Assembly (NCBI GenBank): GCA_003533975.1 | Contig: DQCL01000244.1 | Span: 4,980-16,924, forward strand | Source of the DNA: Octadecabacter sp. | Lineage (GTDB): Bacteria > Pseudomonadota > Alphaproteobacteria > Rhodobacterales > Rhodobacteraceae | Direction of reading: 5' to 3' | Length of the DNA stretch: 11,945 nt | Part shown: positions 6,857 to 11,945 of the stretch, in pieces | Position numbering within the stretch: the first letter of the stretch is position 1 | Layout of the letters: each line of letters opens with the position of its first letter | The notes under the pieces: generated by a model | Told to the model about the DNA's origin: nothing | What the model saw: only the letters and a program-made list of their open reading frames with translations | Databases searched by the model: none | Program-made: the position numbers and the translations under genes

Positions 6857-7762
6857 TCAGGCCAGGCGCGAAGGTGGTGCCCAGCCTTGGAGCACATCGC
6901 GTGCAGGGGCGGCTTTTTTGCCTGCTCTTTGAAGGGTGTGGATTTCAACGGCGCCGTCGGATGTTCCGATGTGGAGACCATCGGTTGTGCTGACGTCGCC
7001 CGACGTGAGGGTCTGGGGTGATTGACTGGCGTTCAGGAATTTAATGCGTTCGCCGTCAGCTACAGACCAGGCACCTGGAAAAGGGGAGAGCCCGTTGATT
7101 TGACGGGTGATATGGGCTGATGTTTGCGTCCAGTCGACGCGTGCTTCGGCTTTGTCGATTTTTGCGGCGTAGGTGACGCCGTCCCCGGGTTGGATCACAG
7201 GTGTTAGGTCTGGCAATGCATTAAGCGCATCCACAATCGCAGTTGCGCCCAACGCGCTAAGGCGGTCGTGCAAAGCGCCCGTTGTTTCGTTTTCTTCGAT
7301 GTCGATTTCACGGCGCAGTAATACCGGCCCCGTATCGAGACCTGCCTCCATCTGCATGATGCACACGCCGGTTTTTGCGTCCCCCCCCATGATCGCACGG
7401 TGGATCGGGGCGGCACCGCGCCAGCGTGGAAGCAGGGAGGCATGGATATTGAGGCAGCCCTTGGTGGGCGCATCCAAGATGGTTTGAGGCAGGATCAGAC
7501 CATAGGCGACCACGACCGCTATGTCGGCGTCCAGTGCTGTGAAGTCTGCAAGTGCTTCATCCGTTTTGAGAGACACGGGGTGGCGCACCTCAAGTCCTAG
7601 TGCGTCGGCGCGGGACTGGACGGGACTTGGGCGATCTTTCTTACCGCGACCTGCGGGCCGGGGTGGTTGGGAGTAGACCGCACAGATGTCGTGGCCCGCA
7701 TCAACCAATGCGTCCAAAACCGGCACCGAAAAATCAGGCGTTCCCATGAAGACAATGCGCAT
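6857..7762 (-). CDS. fmt: Methionyl-tRNA formyltransferase
   Basis: Fmt formylates initiator Met-tRNA using 10-formyltetrahydrofolate. The 301-residue length is typical. The N-terminal Rossmann domain starts [12 protein letters not shown], with the [12 protein letters not shown] loop (31-42) that recognises the acceptor stem. The catalytic triad is N105, H107 ([19 protein letters not shown]) and D143 (GLDTGPVL), all intact. The C-terminal OB-fold domain (about 205-301) begins near [16 protein letters not shown] 7762 is preceded by AAGGAG (7772-7777), which overlaps the stop codon of the upstream def-like gene. That indicates translational coupling within a def / def-like / fmt operon. A run of eight G (coding strand, 7381-7388) encodes part of MGGD, and the frame is intact through it. 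Confidence 0.97.
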   Translation of the reverse strand: MRIVFMGTPDFSVPVLDALVDAGHDICAVYSQPPRPAGRGKKDRPSPVQSRADALGLEVRHPVSLKTDEALADFTALDADIAVVVAYGLILPQTILDAPTKGCLNIHASLLPRWRGAAPIHRAIMGGDAKTGVCIMQMEAGLDTGPVLLRREIDIEENETTGALHDRLSALGATAIVDALNALPDLTPVIQPGDGVTYAAKIDKAEARVDWTQTSAHITRQINGLSPFPGAWSVADGERIKFLNASQSPQTLTSGDVSTTDGLHIGTSDGAVEIHTLQRAGKKAAPARDVLQGWAPPSRLA

Positions 7763-7771
7763 GACGTTCTT

Positions 7772-7777
7772 CTCCTT
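7772..7777 (-). promoter_or_regulatory. Ribosome binding site of fmt
   Basis: AAGGAG on the minus strand lies nine bases before ATG 7762 and overlaps the TAA stop of the def-like gene (7778-7776). Ribosomes finishing the def-like gene therefore end on the fmt ribosome site. Confidence 0.75.
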
Positions 7778-8270
7778 AGCGCAATTTATGCGCCTTTTTG
7801 ATCAACATATCGCGTTTGGTGCGGCTCAGATTGTCAAAGTACATCTTCCCATCCAAATGGTCGATCTGATGTTGAACGCTGGTCGCCCAAAGGCCGACAA
7901 AATCTTGGCGGTCATAGACGCCTGCTTCGTTCATGAAACGAACGGTCACGGCGCGGGGGCGTTCAAAAGACGCGGCCACTCCGGGCAGGTTTGGCGAGGC
8001 TTCCTCGTGCAGGCGCATCTCGGCACTTGCATGAAGGATGGTCGGGTTGGCCATGCGAACCGCTTGGCCGCGTTTGTCTGATGCATCAACAACCGCGAGG
8101 CGCAAAGGCACACCAAGTTGCGGCGCAGCGAGGCCGACACCGGGCATGGCGTTCATTGCCTCAACCATCTCGTCCCAGAGCGCGCGGATATCATCGGTAA
8201 TTTCAGGAACTTCCGCGGCGGATGTGCGCAGAACCTTGGCGGGCCACGGGATGAAGGGTCTATGTGACAT
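7776..8270 (-). CDS. Peptide deformylase-like protein, probably catalytically inactive
   Basis: A 164-residue protein of the peptide deformylase fold. Motif I is intact, GVGLAAPQ at 44-51. The other two active-site motifs are altered. Where deformylases have EGCLS, this protein has EEASPNLP (89-96), so the metal-ligand Cys is Ser92 (codon TCG). Where they have HEIDH, it has HQIDH (134-138), so the catalytic Glu is Gln135 (codon CAG). Both metal-binding histidines remain. Loss of both residues should abolish normal deformylation. The frame is otherwise clean and the ribosome site is good (AAAGG, seven bases before ATG 8270). It lies 36 bp after an intact def and 13 bp before fmt. The conserved GLWAT-VQH-IDHL block shared with that neighbour suggests an old duplication. 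The basic C-terminal helix is kept, and in E. coli PDF this helix binds the ribosome. A non-catalytic or altered role is inference. Confidence 0.9.
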   Translation of the reverse strand: MSHRPFIPWPAKVLRTSAAEVPEITDDIRALWDEMVEAMNAMPGVGLAAPQLGVPLRLAVVDASDKRGQAVRMANPTILHASAEMRLHEEASPNLPGVAASFERPRAVTVRFMNEAGVYDRQDFVGLWATSVQHQIDHLDGKMYFDNLSRTKRDMLIKKAHKLR

Positions 8271-8306
8271 AATCGGCCTTTGGTTTTGGTGGGCTCGCGA
8301 AAGGTG

Positions 8307-8834
8307 CTACGCGTTGCCCCGAGCGATCTCACGCTTTAGCTTTTGCATTTTGCGGGTGATCATCTGGCGTTTTAACGGCTTGAGGTAATCAATAAAAAGC
8401 TTGCCGTTCAGGTGGTCGATTTCATGCTGCACACAGGTCGCCCAAAGCCCATCAAAATCCTGTTGAACGGTTTTCCCATCAAGGTCCGTCCATTCAACCT
8501 TCACCGACGCTGGGCGTTCGACTTCGGCGTATTGATCGGGAATGGATAGGCAGCCCTCGTCGTAGACGTTGGTTTCCTCAGAGGACGCCAGCACGCGCGG
8601 ATTGATCAGAACCATCGGTTCTGGCGTCGCCATTTCGTCTTTTACGCAATCCATCACAAGCATCCGTTGCAGGATTCCGATCTGTGGCGCGGCGAGGCCG
8701 ATACCAGGCGCGTCATACATCGTTTCCAGCATGTCGTCTGCCAGCGCGCGAATGCCCTTATCGACAGCGGCAACAGGGTCAGCCGAAGATTTCAGGCGCG
8801 GGTCGGGGTGGATCAGGATGGAGCGTAATGTCAT
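8307..8834 (-). CDS. def: Peptide deformylase
   Basis: Active-type deformylase that removes the formyl group from N-terminal methionine of nascent proteins at the ribosome. From ATG 8834 it has 175 residues. All three signatures are intact: GIGLAAPQ (44-51), EGCLS (93-97, metal ligand C95) and HEIDH (137-141, ligands H137 and H141, catalytic E138). The long basic C-terminal helix after residue 150 matches the ribosome-contacting extension. An in-frame ATG at 8843 would add MGA. Neither start has a clear ribosome site, and I chose 8834 because the conserved strand (TLRSILIHPDPRL) follows at once. It heads a minus-strand operon with the degenerate paralogue and fmt. It is divergent from the MalY-like gene across about 100 bp, so its promoter must lie there or it is expressed from a leader too short to identify. 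Confidence 0.95.
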   Translation of the reverse strand: MTLRSILIHPDPRLKSSADPVAAVDKGIRALADDMLETMYDAPGIGLAAPQIGILQRMLVMDCVKDEMATPEPMVLINPRVLASSEETNVYDEGCLSIPDQYAEVERPASVKVEWTDLDGKTVQQDFDGLWATCVQHEIDHLNGKLFIDYLKPLKRQMITRKMQKLKREIARGNA

Positions 8835-8843
8835 GGCGCCCAT

Positions 8844-8941
8844 GTAAGACGTACAAGGGCTGCTTGCAACACGGCGCAGCGCGGTAGAAGGGCTTGCGTC
8901 CGCCGAACATAAAGCTAGCTTGCTAAAAAAGGAGTATTTTC
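8844..8941. other. Divergent intergenic region between def and the MalY-like gene
   Basis: This 98-bp gap should carry promoters for both directions. I see no convincing -35/-10 pair. The nearest on the plus strand is TTGCGT (8894-8899), 16 bases, TAGCTT (8916-8921), which is weak. A short palindrome AGCTAGCT (8913-8920) is present but may be chance. No ORF or RNA gene is visible. Confidence 0.3.
8929..8934 (+). promoter_or_regulatory. Ribosome binding site of the MalY-like gene
   Basis: AAGGAG, preceded by an A-run, ends seven bases before ATG 8942. This is a near-ideal Shine-Dalgarno site and confirms that start. Confidence 0.8.
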
Positions 8942-10111
8942 ATGAGTTTTGACACCCCCATCAACCGTCGCGGCACCCATAGCGTTAAATGGGACATGAT
9001 GGAGCAAATTTACGGTGTCGATGCCGAAGATGGCATTGCGATGTGGGTTGCAGACATGGAATTTCAGCCGCCTGCTTGCGTGCAAGACGCGGTGCAAAAA
9101 ATGCACGATCACGGGGTCTACGGTTATTACGGTGACGAGAGGTCTTACCTTGCGTCGATCCAATGGTGGATGGAAACACGCCACGACTGGAAGATTGATT
9201 CGTCATGGATTTTCACAACGCATGGTCTGGTGAATGGCACCGCCATGTGTGTGGATGCCTTTACCACGCAGGGTGACGGCATTGTCTTGTTCACACCCGT
9301 CTATCATGCGTTTGCCAAGGTGATTAATGCGGCAGGGCGCAAGGTCGTTGAATGCCCGTTGGTCAATGATGCTGGCCGCTATGAGTTCGACTTTGACGCC
9401 TATGACGCGCAGATGACCGGCAATGAGCGTATGGTTATTTTGTGTTCTCCGCATAACCCAGGCGGGCGGGTCTGGACCCGTGGCGAATTGCAGGCGGTTG
9501 CCGCATTTGCCAAGAGGCACAGCCTTATTTTGGTGTCGGACGAGATCCACCATGACCTGACATTCCCCGGCCATAAGCATATCCCGATGGCGCATATTGA
9601 GGGCATTGAAGACCGTCTCGTCACGATGACGGCGACCACCAAGACGTTTAACATTGCAGGGTCGCACAGCGGCAATGTCATCATTGAGGACCCCGACATG
9701 CGCAGTGCGTTTGGCGCACGTATGGCGGCGCTGGGCATGTCGCCAAACAGTTTTGGCTTGTTTATGGCAGAGGCGGCGTATTCGCCTGAAGGGGCCGCGT
9801 GGGTTGATGAGTTACTCAGCTATCTGGACGAGAACCGCAAACTCTTTGATGCGGGCGTAGCTGCCATACCTGGTCTGGCGTCTATGCCGCTGGAAGCCAC
9901 CTATCTTGCGTGGGTCGACTTCAGCGGAACCGGCATGTCGCGCGACGAATTTACGGACCGCGTCCAATCGGATGCGAAGATTGCTGTGAACCACGGGCCG
10001 ACATTTGGGACGGGTGGCGACAATTTCCTACGCTTCAACCTCGCCGCGCCACGCGCACAAATTCAAGAAGCCGTTGACCGGCTTGCAAAAGCATTCGGCG
10101 ATTTACAGTAG
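8942..10111 (+). CDS. MalY/PatB family PLP-dependent aminotransferase or C-S lyase
   Basis: A 389-residue fold-type I PLP enzyme of the MalY/PatB branch, whose characterised members are cystathionine beta-lyases (C-S lyases), some with a regulatory side role. The N-terminus KWDMMEQIYGV...AMWVADMEFQPP is diagnostic of the branch, as is GVYGYYG (58-64). Cofactor residues are in place: Y121 (PVYHAF), N172 (SPHNPGGRVW), D200 (SDEIHHDL), the Schiff-base lysine K234 (TKTFNIAG) and the carboxylate-binding R364 (FLRFNLAAPR). It therefore probably acts on cystathionine or a related cysteine S-conjugate. Aminotransferase activity on another substrate cannot be excluded. It is monocistronic, divergent from def, and its TAG stop is separated by one base from the convergent small gene. 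No transcription regulator or sulfur-metabolism gene is adjacent. Confidence 0.92.
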   Translation: MSFDTPINRRGTHSVKWDMMEQIYGVDAEDGIAMWVADMEFQPPACVQDAVQKMHDHGVYGYYGDERSYLASIQWWMETRHDWKIDSSWIFTTHGLVNGTAMCVDAFTTQGDGIVLFTPVYHAFAKVINAAGRKVVECPLVNDAGRYEFDFDAYDAQMTGNERMVILCSPHNPGGRVWTRGELQAVAAFAKRHSLILVSDEIHHDLTFPGHKHIPMAHIEGIEDRLVTMTATTKTFNIAGSHSGNVIIEDPDMRSAFGARMAALGMSPNSFGLFMAEAAYSPEGAAWVDELLSYLDENRKLFDAGVAAIPGLASMPLEATYLAWVDFSGTGMSRDEFTDRVQSDAKIAVNHGPTFGTGGDNFLRFNLAAPRAQIQEAVDRLAKAFGDLQ

Positions 10112-10112
10112 G

Positions 10113-10460
10113 TTAGCGGCCTAACAACGCGATCGGCGCATCCTTGATACGTTCAAAATCAAGCGGTGCGCCGTCATTTGCGGCTGTGTTGCGTTTAAAT
10201 TCGTAGACCATTTGGCCACCCTCTTGTGCGGCAGCGACGATCAGGCATTGGCTGACGTGGTGCCCGCCATCATAGATGTCCACGAGGCCGCGCAGTTTCG
10301 GCGCATCGTCGAGACCAAGCGCAAAGCCCGTGCTTGTCATGCGTTCAATTTTGTAGCTTTCGCCATTCACCTCAACCCGCAGACGGGTTTTCTTTGTCGC
10401 AGCTTTGGACTGGGCTGCGTGAAGCTCAGTCCGGATCGATTGTGGCAGTGATTCCAGCAT
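10113..10460 (-). CDS. Uncharacterised small protein, possible PilZ-like fold
   Basis: A 115-residue soluble protein that I do not recognise by name. It has an N-terminal helical segment (MLESLPQSIRTELHAAQSKA), a basic stretch KKTRLRV (23-29), then alternating strands: ERMTSTGFALGL (39-50), KLRGLVDIYDG (55-65) and HHVSQCLIVAAA (67-78). The order of an R-x-R cluster, an S-x-G-F-A-L turn and a beta-rich body resembles PilZ domains. However, the canonical RxxxR and D/NxSxxG motifs are incomplete, so c-di-GMP binding is only a guess. I chose ATG 10460 over the in-frame start at 10484 because GGGG (10470-10467) sits six bases upstream and inside the longer reading. It is 83 bp downstream of cobM on the same strand. 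No signal peptide or membrane segment is seen. Confidence 0.75.
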   Translation of the reverse strand: MLESLPQSIRTELHAAQSKAATKKTRLRVEVNGESYKIERMTSTGFALGLDDAPKLRGLVDIYDGGHHVSQCLIVAAAQEGGQMVYEFKRNTAANDGAPLDFERIKDAPIALLGR

Positions 10461-10543
10461 AGTATTCCCCATCCAATGACGCAAAGCATGGCGGATAAAT
10501 GGTTTCGGTCAAGTTAACCTTCCGCTGCGTTGCGGCATTTGGG

Positions 10544-11311
10544 TCAGGCTTTGACTTTGGGCCTTAATACGTGGGGTTTGGCCGCATCGTACAATGCGGA
10601 GTCAGGGAATCCGTGATCATCTGACAAGGCTGGCCCCAACAGAATCAGTGCCGTACGGGTGATTTTTGCATCCCGAACCTTCGCGCGGATGTCCGACAAC
10701 GTACCGCGAATGATAAGCTGGTCCGGCCAGCCCACGCGATAAATCACGGCGGCAGGGCAATCCGCCCCGTAATGTGGGATCAATTGGCGTTCAATTTCAC
10801 GTAACGCGCGGATGCCAAGGTGGATCGCAAGGGTCGTCCCCGTGCGGCCGAAATTGTCGAGGGTTTCACCCGCTGGCATGCCCGTGGATTTCATCGACAT
10901 GCGCGTCAGCACGATGGATTGCGCAACTTCCGGCACGGTGAGTTCTTGGCCAAGCGCCGCCGCAGCCGCAGTATAGGCCGGCACACCGGGGATGATTTCA
11001 TAATCGATTCCATCGGCCTTGAGGCGACGGATTTGTTCCGCGATGGCCCCATACAGCGATGGATCGCCGGAATGCACACGCGCGACGTCTTGGCCTTTTG
11101 CATGGGCCTTAACGATTTCAGCGTGGGTTTCATCCAAATGCATTGGCGCCGTATCCATGACCAGCGCACCTTCCGGCGCAATGGAAACCACCTCCTCTGG
11201 AACAAGACTTCCAGCAAATAGACACACGGGGCAGGCTTTGATCAAACGGGCGGCTTTAAGGGTCAGGAGTTCAGGATCACCCGGCCCTGCGCCGATGAAA
11301 TAGACGGTCAT
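10544..11311 (-). CDS. cobM: Precorrin-4 C(11)-methyltransferase
   Basis: CobM transfers a methyl group from SAM to C-11 of precorrin-4, giving precorrin-5 in the aerobic cobalamin pathway. The 255-residue length is typical. It shows the tetrapyrrole methylase fold: the N-terminal loop GAGPGDPELLTLKA (7-20), VHSGDPSLYGA (79-89) contributing the SAM pocket, and EIIPGVPAY (105-113). The central VLTRMSMKSTGMPAGET (134-150) is a CobM-specific region. The GTxxxxLGI-type second-domain strands follow at about 157-167. The ATG overlaps the upstream cobJ stop (ATGA, 11311-11308), so the two are translationally coupled. It could be mistaken for CobI, CobJ or CysG-type methylases by fold alone, but the SGDPSLYGA and MPAGE regions favour CobM. 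Confidence 0.94.
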   Translation of the reverse strand: MTVYFIGAGPGDPELLTLKAARLIKACPVCLFAGSLVPEEVVSIAPEGALVMDTAPMHLDETHAEIVKAHAKGQDVARVHSGDPSLYGAIAEQIRRLKADGIDYEIIPGVPAYTAAAAALGQELTVPEVAQSIVLTRMSMKSTGMPAGETLDNFGRTGTTLAIHLGIRALREIERQLIPHYGADCPAAVIYRVGWPDQLIIRGTLSDIRAKVRDAKITRTALILLGPALSDDHGFPDSALYDAAKPHVLRPKVKA

Positions 11312-11945
11312 TGTGTGGCCTCTTCTGGGATATAGGGGTCGTCGCGTTTCGCGGTTAAGTCGCCGTCGATCTTGCGGGCATAGCCGCGCGGCGTGAACAT
11401 ACGTGGACCGGTCCCCAGCTGCGCGAGCCGTGAGTTGGAGGAGCCGATGAGAACCACAGTGAGCATATCAACTTCATCCACCTCGAGTTCGTCAAGGCGC
11501 CGGTAACGCACAAGTTCTGTCGGACGACCAAGGTTGGAGGCCAGCATCACGGGGGTGTCGGCGGGGCGGTATTGCAGCAGGATGTCGCGTGCTTCGGCCA
11601 GCAATGTGCGGCGGGTCTTGGACACGGGGTTATAAAAAGCGATGACGAAATCGCCCTGTGCAGCCGCGTTCAGGCGGCGGATGATGTCATCGCGCGGCGT
11701 AAGGAGGTCTGACAGGCTGATGGTACAAAAGTCATGGCCCAGCGGCGCACCAGCGCGGGCGGCTGCACCTTGCAAGGCAGAGACACCGGGGGAACAGACA
11801 ACCTCGACGCGGCGGGCGGCATCACTGACGCCTTCTTCGTTTTCAGCGCGGTCCAGAAGTTCAAACACCAGCGCACCCATCGCGTAGATGCCCGCATCAC
11901 CAGAACACACGAGAGCAACGTTCTTGCCCAGAGCCGCCTGTTCCA
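11308..11945 (-). CDS. cobJ: Precorrin-3B C(17)-methyltransferase, 5' end beyond window
   Basis: The reading frame is open to the window edge, giving 212 visible C-terminal residues. The apparent start GTG at 11910 is internal: eleven further in-frame codons upstream (EQAALGKNVAL) belong to the conserved strand leading into VCSGDAGIYAMGALVFEL, the SAM-pocket motif. Further family features are EVVCSPGVSALQGAAARAGAP (positions 11807 down to 11745), FVIAFYNPVSKTRR, and the C-terminal TVVLIGSSNSR, typical of CobJ/CbiH. CobJ methylates C-17 of precorrin-3B with ring contraction to give precorrin-4, the CobM substrate, so the order matches the pathway. It overlaps cobM by four bases. About 30-40 N-terminal residues, including the first glycine-rich loop, lie outside the window. 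Confidence 0.94.
   Translation of the reverse strand, partial: EQAALGKNVALVCSGDAGIYAMGALVFELLDRAENEEGVSDAARRVEVVCSPGVSALQGAAARAGAPLGHDFCTISLSDLLTPRDDIIRRLNAAAQGDFVIAFYNPVSKTRRTLLAEARDILLQYRPADTPVMLASNLGRPTELVRYRRLDELEVDEVDMLTVVLIGSSNSRLAQLGTGPRMFTPRGYARKIDGDLTAKRDDPYIPEEATQ

Noticed and set aside
7381..7388. Run of eight C (eight G on the fmt strand) as a possible phase-variation or frameshift site
   Set aside because: The fmt frame is intact through it and encodes the expected Gly-Gly. Phase variation of an important translation gene is implausible. It remains a possible sequencing-error hot spot only.
7686..8081. Plus-strand 131-codon frame across the fmt/def-like junction
   Set aside because: Antisense to two conserved genes, with no supporting start signal or similarity.
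9203..9667. Minus-strand 154-codon frame inside the MalY-like gene
   Set aside because: Shadow of the PLP enzyme, whose cofactor residues are all present in the plus-strand frame.
1..11945. Mobile elements, CRISPR arrays, tRNA/rRNA genes, toxin-antitoxin or defence systems
   Set aside because: I looked on both strands and saw no transposase or integrase motifs, no regularly spaced repeats, no cloverleaf-like segments in the gaps, and no paired small ORFs. Intergenic space is too short and the genes are core housekeeping.

Overview
The window looks like housekeeping chromosome from an alphaproteobacterium, most likely a marine Rhodobacteraceae (Roseobacter-group) member. Four things point there: the rpoZ-rsh-DUF2062-pdxJ order, a tandem pair of peptide deformylase genes next to fmt, aerobic-pathway cobJ/cobM, and the protein sequences themselves. 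Base composition and codon use look even by eye. I see no insertion sequence, phage gene, integrase, tRNA, rRNA or CRISPR array. Genus and species cannot be told from this window alone.

Layout. (1) Minus strand, from about 3938 down to 1: folK, rpoZ, rsh (bifunctional ppGpp synthetase/hydrolase), a DUF2062 membrane protein and the first codons of pdxJ. The genes are 24-85 bp apart, so this is probably one transcription unit or two overlapping ones. (2) Plus strand, 4068-4643: an NYN-domain (LabA/DUF88) protein divergent from folK, closed by a strong UUCG-loop terminator. (3) Plus strand, 4783-6783: ispH, a class I SAM methyltransferase and rnhA, joined by 4- and 8-base overlaps. (4) Minus strand, 8834 down to 6857: def, a def-like paralogue that has lost key catalytic residues, and fmt. 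(5) Plus strand, 8942-10111: a MalY/PatB-type PLP enzyme. (6) Minus strand, 11945 down to 10113: cobJ (its 5' end lies outside the window), cobM and a small uncharacterised protein whose stop codon is one base from the stop of the convergent aminotransferase.

How the genes fit together. The rpoZ-rsh pair links RNA polymerase omega with the stringent-response enzyme. def and fmt act at opposite ends of the N-formylmethionine cycle: Fmt adds the formyl group to initiator Met-tRNA and deformylase removes it from nascent chains. cobJ and cobM are consecutive-stage methyltransferases of corrin-ring synthesis. folK (folate) is also indirectly tied to fmt, since formyl-tetrahydrofolate is the formyl donor.

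I found no undescribed multi-gene system. The most interesting items are small. The def-like protein appears to be a lineage-retained pseudo-deformylase. A short inverted repeat encloses the rsh start codon. A hairpin-plus-conserved-tail element between rnhA and fmt resembles a dispersed Rhodobacterales repeat. A possible PilZ-like small protein follows cobM. No gene-free stretch exceeds 300 bases; the longest are 3939-4067 and 4644-4782, both described below.
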